Below, piece by piece: positions 9,936 to 21,683 of a stretch of DNA of 64,000 nucleotides. Position 1 is the first letter of the stretch. Each line of letters starts with the position of its first letter. Source of the stretch: Tetrapyrgos nigripes (taxonomy: Eukaryota > Basidiomycota > Agaricomycetes > Agaricales > Campanellaceae); contig JAACJM010000081.1 in assembly GCA_013368315.1 (NCBI GenBank), positions 282,160 to 346,159 of the forward strand, given 5' to 3'. The position numbers and the translations under genes are program-made. The notes below the pieces were generated by a model. That model saw only the letters and a list, made by a program, of their open reading frames with translations, was not told the DNA's origin and did not search any database.

Positions 9936-12534
9936 AAATTCAATGACCTTCCCCAATGTTTCTTCAACTTCTCGAGCCAGCACCATCCACTCCCCAATCT
10001 GCACCCTCTGTGCATCAGATCGCTCCTCGATCTTCTGCTGCCCCACAAGCAGAACGATACTCCACACCATACAGCATACAAAACGCCACATTCCGTTCTT
10101 GCCTGAAACACAATCCAGAGGGCCCCAGTTATCGTCATCATTCTCACGATCCGGCAACAGATCAAACCACCAACTCTTCACTGACTCTAGGAACTTGTCA
10201 ATCTGTGCCTCGTTAATCACCATGTCCATCCATGCGGGTCGCCCGAATTCCTCCCACTTCTTCATTAATGCAATCTCCTTTGTGCTGGACAGAACACCAT
10301 TTTCTTCGGTGAATTTAAACGCCTCCTCATACTCAATAAACGTGTCAACCATCGTCTCCAGGTCATCCAGCCAGTCCTCCGACTCTTTTGACACGAACTC
10401 CTCACCCCACTCCTTAATATTCCGTCGCATTTCGGGCCAGAATTTCTTTTCCTTTGGATGTTGCCACGATCCTGCAGCTTTGATCTCGTTATCCCCGGAG
10501 GCGGTAGCAATGGCAGCCGGTGGATTCGCTTGAGACAAGTTCTTGTCACTCCACAGCACTGGGGAATCGACGTCGACATCTATAGATGTTTCTTCTCTGA
10601 TATCACGACCCGCAGTGGAATCCGTAGGCAAAGAAGAGTGCGAAGGAATAGTAGCAGGGGTAGAGCTTTCGGAATTCGTCCCGGTAACCGGTCTGGGCTT
10701 AGGCTTCAGTTGAGATTTATCACTGGAACCTTTTGATCTGGCTTTTTTGGTTTTATTCCGTGTAGCTGTTTGATCTGCAGTCGAGGATTGTGTCTGGACT
10801 GAAGGGATTGGAGAGGAGGAGGAAGTTGGGGTGTCCTGGGCCGGATGTTGGGTGCTCGATTCGACGCTTGTATGACTCGTAGCAGAATTCTCCCCGCTAG
10901 CAGCCTGTCCCGCTTTATAATAAAAATGACAAGTTATTACCACAAATCAATGAGACTTGACCAGGAGACATACTGAGGATTGCTTTTCCAAAACGAGTCA
11001 AAGAGGCCTCTGTGGCGGTGTATCCCACTGGATCAAACTCGGGCCACTTCAGTCCACTGTTGGTCTTCCCATGATGGACCCTAGACAGAGTTGAACGACA
11101 TCAGCATAGTATCATAATAGGTATTTCGTCATACATACCAGTATAGCCTGATTTTCCCTGGGTTGACTGGATTGTCACCAAAGAAGACTGTAGATGCTGA
11201 CATATTCAAATCTTTGGATAATGCTCCAGTGACCTTCGAAACAGCTGGTCCCCATTTCTTGATAGCTCTAGTTAAAGCAGCTGAATATCATGGAATTATA
11301 GATGTATATGAAAATCAACGAACTGAGCACGATTTTCTGCAGTCTGTTCACCCACAGGTAGGCTCTTAGCCTCCTCCCACTTCCTCTTCTTCTCGAGATA
11401 CTCTGTCTCCGCAATAGTACGCATCTCCTCCTTCACCGCCTCACTCTCACCCTCTAACAAGCGCTTAGCCGCAGCATAAATGATGGCAACGCGTACAGGC
11501 CTTTTTCGCTCCTCGGATGTATCTGCAGAATCCTTCCACGCCTCATACTCCATCTGAGCCGTCTCCCAATCCCGATCGGCCTCAGCTTTCACGCGTGCCT
11601 GGTAAAACATTGCCTGGTATACCTGTACATCTGTGCGTCGCTGGGGTTTGGGAACCTTTGCTCGATGTGCTTTGATAACGATGTCGAGGGCATCCTTGGA
11701 GGTGTTGAGGGATCGGTGTGTTTTCCGGTAATAGCTGCTAATTTTCTTAAAAAGGTATCATCAATAATGTAGCTGATGGGAACAAAGATATATGTACTCA
11801 CCAGACGCTTCTCCTTGAAAGCCTGTTTTTTCAGGAGCAACTCCTCCAACGGTAGACGGTTCCATCCAAGCTGTGCCATTGCCTTGCGCAAGCTACTAGC
11901 ATTGAGGCCTTCATCACCATCGTCAACGCCATCTTCCTTGGCCGTGTCGTCCTGACCCTGGGGAATTAGTGCCGAACCGGACTGTGGTTGACCCCGAGGC
12001 TGAGAGAGATCACCTGTCCCTGGAACACTAGAGTTATCACCGGTTGCACCAGGAGTCGACGATGTGGGGTTGGCAGAATCCGATGGAAGCAATGAGCCGT
12101 TTGAAGTCGAAGCTGATGGAACATGAGATGGAGACTCTGAAGTACTACCGGCAGCCCCAGCCAGTGTTGATGAGTCAGAGGTAGCAGGAGTAGAGCCATT
12201 CGAAGCTGACGAGGTTTGAATAGTAGGAGAGGATGGATCTTTTGGAAGATCTTGTGGCTGCACCTGAACATCGTCAGCATCGTCTGCAGTGGCTGAGTAC
12301 TGGATCAGCACTCAATAGTGAATCATTTAAGTGAGAATACTTACCTGTGTCATTCTCGTACTGAATGAAGTATTTGATTGTTAACAACGTGTAGAATGCA
12401 GTTACTGAATGCGAACGGAAGCATTGCTCAAATTCCGAGTAGTGGTCGGTCAGGAGCTTTTCGACACCAGGGTCTTTCTTCCACCAAGCAACTGGACCTG
12501 GTTGCCTTTTCGCGTCTCCAGCCTGCCGAACCAT
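9789..12534 (-). CDS. Large low-complexity accessory protein of element A, six exons, about 818 aa
   Basis: Exons in transcript order are 12534-12345, 12292-11802, 11745-11320, 11257-11139, 11080-10974 and 10912-9789, with no stop. Start at MVRQAGDAKRQPGPVAWWKK. The order of parts is an N-terminal helical block, a Ser/Thr/Pro-rich disordered stretch, a charged coiled region (EYLEKKRKWEEAKSLP), a compact KWGPAVSKVTGALS...IRLYWVHHGK module, a second disordered stretch, a Trp-rich C-terminal domain (EDWLDDLETMVDTF, SVKSWWFDLLPD, GKNGMWRFVCCMVWS), and a basic KKxKR-rich tail likely to be a nuclear signal. The gene at 52342-55720 in element B has the same architecture. The family is a common basidiomycete hypothetical; its biochemical role is unknown. 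It is transcribed away from the other genes of element A. Confidence 0.75.
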
Positions 12535-12933
12535 GACCAGATCAAGCAACAAGCAAAAAAAAAAGAGATGATGTGACGGGCAATTTGTTGCGAGCACTAT
12601 ATATGACGTGTGGCGTCACATCACGTGGAATATCAGCACGCATGCATGGTTCGTTTGTTTCATTTCTTTCCTTTACATCCTCTCTTCCCTCTTCTTTTGG
12701 GTTTGTCTCCATTCCAGTAATCGCAGAGTGAGTATTTTCTTGTATTCTTACTATCTTTCCGTTCTTCATCCAGTAGTTTGGACAGTTAGCCCCCTTCCCA
12801 GGAATTACGTTTGAGCACTGTTTCCATTGCTGCAATCTATCCTCCTTCGCGTCCTCTACCAAGAGAATGCTTGCTGTACTGTACTAACCTCTTGTCCTCT
12901 CAAGTTCTAGTCCTCTCAACTTTAGCTACCTTC
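12535..12933. promoter_or_regulatory. Divergent intergenic region between two element A genes
   Basis: The genes starting at 12534 (minus) and 12934 (plus) are head to head and share about 400 bp. A TATATATG-like box lies at about 12597 and a pyrimidine-rich tract at 12660-12720. Shared regulation is inferred from geometry only. Confidence 0.35.
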
Positions 12934-14234
12934 ATGTCCGCAAGACTTGTGAGTTTTCCCAACTACCTTTCACTTCAGCAACCTGACTCACCTATCAGAC
13001 AACCGTTTACGGACACTGTTATCAGCCCTTTATTGCAGCGCCCGATTATTTCAGTCTCCAAGGCACAGCACATCGCGTCATTGACCAGCACCCGGACTCT
13101 TACTCTCCACATGGCTCCGTTACTATCTCGCTCCTCAGTTCTCCATCATCCTCTAGGCCACCTTCTCCTCTCCTATGTCCTGCTCAGAATATCCTCCTTT
13201 CTATTGTACTCCCAATAACTTCTGCAAACCCAATGTAACGTCTACAGTCACATCAAAAAAAAACACAACACAGGCAAAAACGCAAGCAGCCCCGTTCTTC
13301 AGATACCCAAGGCTCGGCAGGTTCATCGAACTTCATCTGAGGCTTGGCAAGTCTATGTTACTCTTATCGTAACCACTACGATCCCTGACAGTCTTTTTCT
13401 ATTCCTCTAGCTTCTGTTCCCCTCATGTAGGTAAATCTTATGCAAGACTCCAGTGGATACCAGGGCAATCTGGATCCCCGGAAGCCGGCTGAACCGCGTG
13501 TATAATCCTTGATTTCCGAGAGCTGATCAGGGATGGAAAGTAAGTACATACTTTCCACTGACTAACCTCAGCCACTGATGGAAATTTCGAGCTGCAATAT
13601 GCCCTCTCGTCGACAAAAACGGCCGTACGTTCCCTCTTTTAGTTAGATTCCCAATGGACGACCCAGATTCGTCTGTCGATGTCGTGGAACAGGCTGAAAA
13701 GTAAGTACATACTTTCCACTGACTAACCTCAGCCACTGATGGAAATTTTGAGCTGCAATATGCCTCTCGTCGACAAAAACAGCCGTACGTTCCTTCTTTT
13801 AGTTAGATTCCCAATGGACGACTCAGATTCGTCCGTCGATGTCATGGAACAGGCTGAAAAGTAAGTACATACTTTCCACTGACTAAACTCAGCCACTGAT
13901 GTAAATTTCGAGCTGCAAAATATGCCTCTCGTCGACAAAAACGGCCGTATCTTTCCTGTTTTAGTTAGACTCCCAATGGATGACCCAGATTTGTCTGTCG
14001 ATGTTGTGGAACAGGCTGAAAAGTAAGTACATACTTTCCACTGACTAAACTCAGCCACTGATGGGAATTTCGAGCCGCCACAAGACCCTGCTCAAAACTT
14101 TCACTCAGCAATACTTACACTGTTTTCTTTTTAGCTTCTCATTCATGCAGTCTTCCTCAGGGGCCCTCGTGCTGTATTACGACAATAGTTCTCAGACCCA
14201 GATATCAATGCCACGAGGAGAACGAGCTGAGTGA
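12934..14234 (+). CDS. Hypothetical protein gene with a tandemly repeated internal exon
   Basis: Exon 1 (12934-12948, MSARL) appears to join exon 2 at 12999, giving TTVYGHCYQPFIAAPDYF and a Ser/Pro-rich tail. The middle is unclear. From 13540 the gene contains three 160-162-bp units, each with a candidate exon reading MPLVDKNGRTFPLLVRFPMD followed by an acidic end, VDVVEQAEK, before a GTAAGTAC donor. The last exon (14135-14234, FSFMQSSSGALVLYYDNSSQ to a TGA) joins those exons in phase. Unit lengths differ, and unit 1 has an extra C that breaks its frame, so probably not all copies are usable. No domain is recognised and no counterpart exists in element B. The model is partial. Confidence 0.4.
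13540..14075 (+). repeat. About 161-bp tandem repeat containing an exon and intron
   Basis: Units start with GTAAGTACATACTTTCCACT at 13540, 13701, 13861 and 14023 (the last partial). They are about 95% alike by eye. Each unit begins at a splice donor, so complete exon-plus-intron cassettes were duplicated. Confidence 0.9.
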
Positions 14235-14395
14235 GTGCGAAATGACGGCTAGGGAAATGGCAGTCAAGGATGGATACATGTACTATTCCACTCTACATAA
14301 CCTCCATGCCCGACATAAGTATCTAATCATAGTGCTGAATTCGATACCTACAATACATTATTTTCATTTCGTATGACAAGCCAAGTCAAGTACGA

Positions 14396-14712
14396 ATGAG
14401 TCGGCACCTAAGAGATACGAGGCTACTTTAGACTTAGCCGATTATTCACAGATGGCTCGCAAAGTCGAATTCCCTTCCTCAGACACTACAAAAGCCACGT
14501 TTGCTCTGAAACTTGGCAGAGATACTTTCTAAGATGCTCTAAGTATAAAAAAGAAATGAGTCGGTGCCTAAGAGGCTACTTTCGACTTAGCTGAATATTC
14601 ACAGATGGCTCGCAACGTCGAATTCCCTTCCTCAGACACTACAAAAGCCACGTTTGCTCTGAAACTTGGCAGACATACTTTCTAAGATGCTTTAAATATA
14701 GAAAAGAAAAAC
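14396..14712 (+). repeat. Two-copy tandem duplication, about 160 bp
   Basis: Copies at 14396-14555 and 14556-14712 share ATTCACAGATGGCTCGCAA and CACTACAAAAGCCACGTTTG with few differences. The first has a 7-bp insertion (AGATACG) relative to the second. The repeat lies between two element A genes and overlaps no clear exon. Confidence 0.9.
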
Positions 14713-14826
14713 TGAGTTGCTACAGAAAAAACTGAGGAATTTATAAAAGTCAAGTGAAAAGCCATATTCCACCTTCACTTGTTCAATGACCGACGCGACT
14801 TATGTACTACTCCTTCCTCTTCTGCA

Positions 14827-15602
14827 ATGACTCGACCTAAAATCCATAAGACCAAACAGGAACGACTGCTCGCCAATCGAGCCAAGAGTCTTCGGTACTA
14901 TCAAAAGTGAGTGTTTACCTTTCTCTAGTACTTGCTATGTGACCATTCGTTCACAGAAACAAAGATGACATCAATTACAAGAAACGTCAAACTTATCAGG
15001 CCCAAACCCAGCTTCAGGCTGAAGAGGAGTAAGTATTAGAGCAGAGGTCCTTCACTTTTATACTTAAACAATCCGCAGAGCTAAGCAACGCAAGAAGAAG
15101 AGGGAAAACTTCTGGAAGGAAGACGAGATAAGGAGTAAGCTGTCTCGTTGGACTGAAAAGTTTGCCATTCATCTGCCTGTTCTTTTCAAAGCACTCATAT
15201 GTATCATTCTGCAGATGTCCTATTAAAGGCATGCGTAGTATACTGGTCTCACTAAACCGAGCCACCAACTATTCACCATCCACCTACCTAGCCAATGTTT
15301 ACACTGCTTATGAACACTGGCTTCAAGACCCAAAGGAAAACCCTTCTCCCGTGCATGAAGCTGCCGAAATATTTGACAGTCTCCAGAAGGCTTCCAAGCC
15401 TTTTTTGAACGCCGTCCTTCAAGAATTTGGATGCACCCATACATATTTCGAGGCAGAGGCGATCGACCGGAGGGTTGAAAATGTTATCCGATGCTTGGAG
15501 GACATGGAACTTGCCCAGATGGAAGGCAAGCTGTGGCTCATGTACCGCCTTAAGCGGTTGCGATTCCAGATGCCTGCGATGAAAGATTTTATTGATGGTT
15601 AA
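14827..15602 (+). CDS. bZIP-like basic/coiled accessory protein of element A, 206 aa
   Basis: Four exons join cleanly: 14827-14906, 14957-15028, 15079-15159 and 15215-15602. The N-terminus reads MTRPKIHKTKQERLLANRAK and then SLRYYQKNK. This is a bZIP-style basic region (NRxxSxRYYQ) followed by a charged helix (YKKRQTYQAQTQLQAEEE, KQRKKKRENFWKEDEI), consistent with DNA binding in the nucleus. The C-terminal half is a helical domain with no known name. The gene at 51377-52192 in element B has the same first two exon lengths (80 and 72 nt), similar later exons (90 and 394 against 81 and 388) and the same opening motif. The GTTTGC donor of intron 3 is weak but is needed for the frame. A role in regulating or binding the element's DNA is inferred. 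Confidence 0.72.
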
Positions 15603-15734
15603 GATGTAGATTTACCTTTTTCTATAGAATAGGTCTGATGGCGATCAGATCTGAAATACATATATATAAAACGGAGAAATGAGTACAGTTCTTTTCTTCA
15701 GACCACCACGACCTCGCTCCAGTGCCCTGTCGAG

Positions 15735-16952
15735 ATGGTCTCTGGTGTTCACTACATTACCCTTCAACCTGGAGAGGGTAAGTTATCTTCTTATTTTTTG
15801 ACCAACGTTGACGACGTTTTCTAGTTGCCGTTGTGACCATGGCGCGCCCTGGGGTTTCAGGGGGTGTTGTAGACCTTTGTGCTGACTGTGCCTCACATCC
15901 CGATCCAGCCATTGTCGATGGCCCTCCAGTCGTACAACTTCCTCCCTCCCATACGCAGACTCCTCCTCCTCCCTTTTCTCAGATCGACGCCACAGGTCCT
16001 TCCGAGAGTAATTAAGGAATGTAAGTAAATATTAGTATCATCTATTCGAATGCCACAGCAGCTGAATACTTGTTCTAGAAACATGGAGGTGGTTCAAGGT
16101 TCTCAACGCCCTGATCTCACCCCTACGGACGTGGATACGACTACCAATGATGACCTCCAGCTGGCTAATGCAGTAATGAGGGCCCTTCAGACCACCGAAC
16201 GACCTCAGGCCAACTCGTCACCCTCTGCAGGTCTCTCTCGTCCACTTCTCCCTGTCCAATCTTCCCCAGCGACACTCGAAATTCGAAACCTGCTCCCGAT
16301 CCGTACTCTTGTTTTTTTCGCATACAATGAACGTCCCAGTCCTGCAGCCCTCCGTGCTACTTGGCCTCTGGATCCTTGGGATGCAACGTATGCTGTATTT
16401 CGAGGTTCTCGAATTGGAATGTTTCCCTCATGGTGAGTTTCTAACTTCCCAAAATGGATCAGTTCCTGACTATTTTTACAGGGACATCGCACAGGCCTTT
16501 GTCCTTCATGTGTATGTCCTTCATGTGTCTGGCACCAGCTTCAAGAAATTCAAGAAATTTTCGGACGCGATGTTGGAGTATGATAGGTGGTACTTCGGAA
16601 CGACTCTTGCCCCAACTATTGAAGTATGCGGCGCCGTCAGCAACCCACTGTTTCAGTTTGATGATCCACGCTTTGACTGTGATCTCAAAATTGTGGTTCC
16701 ACCAGATGATTTACCGTTTGCCATTCATGCTGAGGACGAGCTCCCTAACATGCAGTCCTATGTTTCCAAGTAAGTCAAACTTGTATTTGATACTGGGTTC
16801 AACGTACTGAGAAATTCAACAGTGACTATACAGTAGCCAATGGTGTTGTGGCTTCCAATGTACCTGGGTCTTCACAGGAACAACATGGGTCTGGCGGCGT
16901 AGTGTACATCTCCAATACCTCGGACGAGTCCGAGTCAGATGGTGGAGCTTAA
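15735..16952 (+). CDS. Accessory protein with RNase H1 N-terminal (viroplasmin-like) domain, element A
   Basis: Exons are about 15735-15777, 15825-16019, 16080-16432, 16482-16769 and 16823-16952. A Pro/Ser-rich N-terminus precedes a domain reading YAVFRGSRIGMFPSW, then VSGTSFKKFKKFSDAMLEY. This is the pattern of the RNase H1 N-terminal fold (aromatic-rich strand, W before an intron, G..xKxF.xxxeA helix), which in known proteins binds RNA:DNA hybrids or dsRNA. Two small duplications disturb the domain: VLHVY is inserted by a 15-bp repeat, and KKF is doubled. No RNase H catalytic domain follows; the tail is acidic and ends DESESDGGA. A TAA at 16013-16015 lies five bases before a strong donor in the upstream frame, so either that exon is dead or translation starts at the ATG at 16083. 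The paired gene in element B is at 49558-50483. Confidence 0.6.
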
Positions 16953-17219
16953 TAGTCTTGCGTACTAGTACTAGTTGTCCTTGTCTCTAATTCGAAATTC
17001 CGTGTGGCTTTTTTTGGATTGGTCCAGGCCTAGGCCATCGGATCCGACACGTGTGTACTGATAATGTCATGTCAACTGAGACTTTCGTCTCTTCACTCAT
17101 CTGAGTCTCTTAGATGTTGTGACGGCCGTTGTTTCGCCAAATGTAATTCGATACGGCTGGGACAATCCTCCGGGTGCTGAGCCTTGGCACCTCTCACTCA
17201 TTCCCACATTCCCTCCCAC
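16953..17219. other. Short spacer before the KDZ transposase
   Basis: 267 bp holding the end of one element A gene and the promoter of the transposase. No gene is seen. Confidence 0.4.
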
Positions 17220-20200
17220 ATGCCTCCCCGTAAACGCAAGCGAGATGAAGAAGACGACTGGTACGAAAATATAGTTGGAACGTCTACTACCCTTGAAGTC
17301 TCGCAAGACGATCTATGTTTGAACATGCAGAGCCAGCAGCTCTCCCAGGATGATTACCATGCGTACTCTTCCGAGTTGGAGGACGGCAGTGACTACTACA
17401 GCGAGGACAATCTCAATGAATCGGCTGAACACAACGCATACGCTGACAATGATTCCTGGTCTGCTGTCTGGGATTCCGGAGTAGTAGAGAATGATATAAG
17501 TCTGCAGAGACTGAGTGATACTCAGAATCCAGACTCTGGGAACATAAGAGTACGGCGAGCACGAAACGAGGACTCGGTAAGTGGCCATGTGTTGTGACTC
17601 TAATGCCTTCTCAACATCTGCTTTTCGGATAGGATAACCCTAATCGTGCTTGGATTCAGTACCATGAGGAGTTCCTGGAGGAAATGCTGTGGGTTGAGGG
17701 AAGACGAGGGATGGGTCAGAGATGTAGTGGATGTAGAGGTTCTGAGGAGGTGTGCTACCGCTGTAGCGATCAAGAATGTGTTGGGGCAGGAATGATGTGC
17801 CAGCTTTGCGTAGTGAAGGCTCATAGCAATCTACCATTGCATTGGATTGAGGTGCGAGTCCGGCTCAATCTATGGTCTTTTCTATGCTGATAATGTGTTA
17901 TTAGAAGTGGAATGACAAGTTTTTCGACACAGTCTCTCTCCGCAGTCTTGGATTGACTGTCCAGCTCGGTCACCTTCCTGGGGAAATCTGCCTGCTGGAA
18001 TGCCCAGCAGACCACGACTTCACAGTCTTACACACCAATGGGATCCATAACGTTGCCGTCCTCTTTTGCAGATGCGACGTCACGTTGGAACACCGGGTGC
18101 AGCTCTTACGAAACCTATGGTATCCAGCTACACCAAAAGCTCCTCAGACAGCCACAACCTTTAGCTATCTTCGGCAGTTCCAGCATCTCAACTGTACGGG
18201 CAAGATGCCACCGTATGACTATTACTGGGCTTTGGAGATCATGACCTTAAGTCGTCTCAGAGCCAAGCCGAAGGTCAGTCTAGCAAAATACACATCAGGG
18301 TTTATGAGTTACTAATCTGCCTACAGGACCGATATCGAGTTTTCTTGCGAGCTATCTTCCAGTGGCGTCATTTGAAGATGCTTAAGCAGGCAGGACGTGG
18401 TCACTCCCCGGGAAAGGCGGCCGGAACCTCCTCTGGTGAGCTGGCTCTTTCATGTCCGGCTTGTCCTCAACATGGAAAAAATATCCCGGAGGACTTGAGC
18501 ATTATCGCGCCGGAACTATTGTGCGTATCATTTCCTCGATCTCTGATTAGAACGATGTAACTGACCTCATAACGATTTAGTTTTCTCTATACCCAGTTCT
18601 TGGCGGTGGACGCAAATTTTCGCCTTCGCAACAAGATTGTATCCAATCAATATCGTAGCCCCATACTAGGAGATGGATGGGCATACATGGTACCAAGTGG
18701 GCCTTACAAGGAACACTTGGCAAAGCATACCACAGAAGAGGATGTGAGTTCTCTTTTTTTATTCCGTGACGATGTACTTAGAAAGTGTTTTCACTCAGAT
18801 GAGCAGCTGTTCTGGATTTGCCGCATTGTTCTTGGCGAACGTCAAGAACGTCAAGGGACTCCGAGTGAGTGGTGTGGGTGGAGTATGCTGTGGCAGACAT
18901 CGGGTATGGAGGGGGAATGGTTTAGGAGATCTCCAGAACGGCGAAAGGTGTGTCTTGCTATCGAGACTTTCCTATATAAAGCTGATCATTTATTCTTCAC
19001 TAAGGTATTCCAATATGGACTTTATTTTCTGGTCAGCAATCAAAGAAGAGCTCTACTTGTGCATCGTCATTTCCTACGATATCTCGTGCCAGTGGAGCCG
19101 AAACTTCTGGTCACGAATGGAAGGTCTGGATCCTTCTATCAGGGTCAAGTATACCACAAGGGGAATCATTTTTATGGTTCCAAAGTTTCACTTGCGGGCG
19201 CATCAACCGGCTTGCCATATTCCCTTCAGCTTCAACTTTGCTCCGGGCTCCGGTCAGACACACGGCGAGGTTGTGGAAGAGGGGTGGGCCCAAACAAACA
19301 AGGTTGCGGCACAAACGAAGGAAATGGGTCCTGGAACGCGTGCTATGGCTTTGGACGATATTTTTGGCTTCTGCAACTGGCAGACGATTGAAAATCTCGG
19401 TGTGTATCAATACTATTATTAACTCAATGGTTACTAATGGGGAGTATCAGCAGACAAAGTATTGGGCAAACGGCTCATCGAAGCCGTGAAAGAATTTGAT
19501 GAGCACTACGAGGATTTCCGGAGGTTTGATAGTGGGCTCGAGAAGGCTCTGACAAGGGAAGTGCTCGATGGGTGGAAGCAGATGGTGCTGGATTGGGAAG
19601 AGGACCACAGTCGCTTTTGTCCTTATGAGGTATCCGGGACTGGTATGTCTTTGGCTTTTTGTCTTGGCTACTCTTTCTCATATACTAACATCATTGATAG
19701 AAAGCAACGAGAGTCTCTTCAAGAAGATGCAACTCAAATTGGCGCAGGAAGAGCATCAACGTCTGGTGGCCAGTCAGTGGCCTCACTCCTCGAGTCTAGT
19801 GGTCTTTATCACTCAGGGTATAGAGCTTCAAGAGAGCCAGTATGTTCTTTGTTCTGTTAAGTCGAAAATCATTATTATTAACTACCAAAGTACAGGCGAG
19901 CTCTTGAACTATTCATTCTGACCAACAAATTCCCCACCCCTACCCAGCAGCTGGATCTTCACAAGAGACGCTCTTCCCTTTTCAAACGAATCGTCCATTT
20001 CCGCTCTCTTCAAGCTCTACTCATGCCCCGACTTTCGGACGTTCTCTCCCCTGACCACATGAAACATATTGAAACCCCTGACAGTGACCGTCCCGAGAAG
20101 ATCCGACTCTTTCTGCCATCGGAGGTCGGTACTGCCAGTGCAAGAACCCATGCATGCGTCTCAGAGCTTTCAGAGACGGAAATTACTCTGCGTGAATCAG

Positions 20201-21091
20201 AAGCTTGTCAGGCGTTAGAGGGTGTTAGGCAAGGCCTCCGTGCGAGAACAGCTACTACTCGCTACAAAATTCGGAATGTTACGGGACAGGTTGGTAGTAC
20301 CAGGGCCAGCGGTGTTCTCCGTCAAGTCGACATCCGTATCCATTCCCAGAAGATTCAGTACCAGCTGGCACGAGATGCTCTCATTCGATTGGGTGGACGG
20401 GGCACGTGGGAAAAGGAGTTGTTGGAGTTGAAAGACTCCGACGTCGTTGGACTGAATGAGAGGAAATTGACTGAAGAGGAAGCTGCACAACGAGAGGAGC
20501 GGAGGAAGCGAATTGGGGTGGATCTTGACGACGAGGATGAAGATGTCTACCTAGAGGATGAGCAGATTCTCGCCCAGATTCAAGGGGAGTCGTGTAGGGT
20601 ATTATCATGGATATGGAACGGTGTAACTGTTAATAAAGGGGACGATGAGTTTCGAGATGGTGCGTATGTTATCTTGTGGTCTTGTTTGCTTTCTAATATT
20701 GCCTTATACAGTGGTTCGGGTAGAATGGTGCAAAACTCGTGCGAGGATGCTTCGTTGGAAGGAGGAGGTGTTGTTATTGACAGAAGAAATCAAGAGGATG
20801 CATGATTTTGCCCTCTGGAAAGGGGAATGGTGGTTGAAACGGAGGGTGGGCGAGGGGGAAGGGCTATGCTCAGTTAATCTTTCGGCAGAGCTTGCAGAGG
20901 GGTTGGACGCCTATGCCTGGCAGCAAACGCAATTCCAGGTTGACGGAGCATTGAAGGTCCAGGCCCGCTGGAACGAGCTAGCGGAACATGCCAAGAAGGT
21001 CGTGGCTCGGATTCGCAACCTTCCGACTATTTCTTTGGAGCTGGACGTCGACGAGATGATTAGTGCCGCACAAGCAGAACAGGACATGTAG
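17220..21091 (+). CDS. KDZ transposase with CxC2-like cysteine cluster, 11 exons, about 1105 aa, apparently intact
   Basis: Exons: 17220-17576, 17633-17851, 17905-18273, 18327-18520, 18581-18743, 18799-18947, 19005-19399, 19454-19642, 19701-19839, 19896-20659, 20712-21091. All junctions are GT..AG and the frame is unbroken. The N-terminus is basic (MPPRKRKRDEEDD), then acidic. Residues about 150-190 form the CxC2-type zinc cluster (RCSGCRGSEEVCYRCS, MMCQLCVVKAH, LPLHWIE). The KDZ core follows: FLAVDANFRL with candidate catalytic Asp near 390, VISYDISCQW with Asp near 509, and GEVVEEGWA with Glu near 572-576, then TKEMGPGTRAMALDD and a long C-terminal coiled region. KDZ transposases are RNase H-fold enzymes that cut and rejoin element ends in the nucleus. 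Both the triad and the frame are preserved, so this copy may be active. Confidence 0.9.
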
Positions 21092-21241
21092 GATAGTATG
21101 TATTTGTATTGATAGTGACAGCTAGTAGTTGAAAGAAGGTTCCGAGGAAGACAGCCCGTAGAGATGGACCCCACAAGAGATCTAAATGTACCCAAGGTGG
21201 CCAAAAGCTGCCAGTCATATTGAAAAGTGAAAAAATACATA

Positions 21242-21314
21242 TGTACCCTATCGGGATCGAACACACGCACGAGGAAGAAACCGTAGACACTATTACCAAC
21301 TACGCTATCAAGCC
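21242..21314 (-). other. Degenerate tRNA-like sequence with pol III A and B boxes
   Basis: On the minus strand a 73-nt stretch has TAGCGTAGTTGG (A box, 21307-21296) and GTTCGATCC (B box, 21262-21254) at exactly tRNA spacing, and TTC falls at positions 54-56. The D, anticodon and acceptor stems do not pair, so it is not a working tRNA. A tRNA pseudogene or the head of a SINE is the likely explanation. Confidence 0.45.
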
Positions 21315-21361
21315 ATCTATTATTCCCATAGCAGCGAGATGTTTACTATGCGATTGTGTGC

Positions 21362-21462
21362 ACGGTATCTACTGTTTCCGTCGGATTATCCACGGCTCTG
21401 TCCGATGGAGAACGGTATCTGTTTCCGTCGGATTATCACGGCTCTATCCGATGGAGATTATC
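21362..21462 (+). repeat. Two-copy tandem repeat near the right end of element A
   Basis: About 50-bp units share CGGTATCT, TTTCCGTCGGATTATC and CACGGCTCT, TCCGATGGAGA. They lie 220 bp inside the right inverted repeat and could be subterminal binding sites. Confidence 0.6.
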
Positions 21463-21683
21463 ACGTGGTTCTAGTCTGTGATGGGGATAATTGTTTATTT
21501 GCGTTGTGACACGAATATTGGATTGATGGCCCCAGAAAAGGAAATGTGGACTGGTCCATGGGTTACATAATGCAAGAAAACTCACCTGGACACCCGAATC
21601 AGGAAATGTGCTCTGACCCCAGCATATATCAAGATGCCACTGGGGTCATTCTCTTATTGCTGAAAAAAATGGGACCTGGCCAA

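Noticed and set aside
13376..14058. Minus-strand open frames with repeated CTYFSACSTTSTD text
   Set aside because: They are the reverse of the 161-bp exon repeat; splice signals and coding sense are on the plus strand.
13540..14075. CRISPR-like array
   Set aside because: Units are contiguous 160-bp repeats with no unique spacers, in a fungal gene.
21242..21314. Functional tRNA gene
   Set aside because: Boxes match, but the acceptor, D and anticodon stems do not pair.
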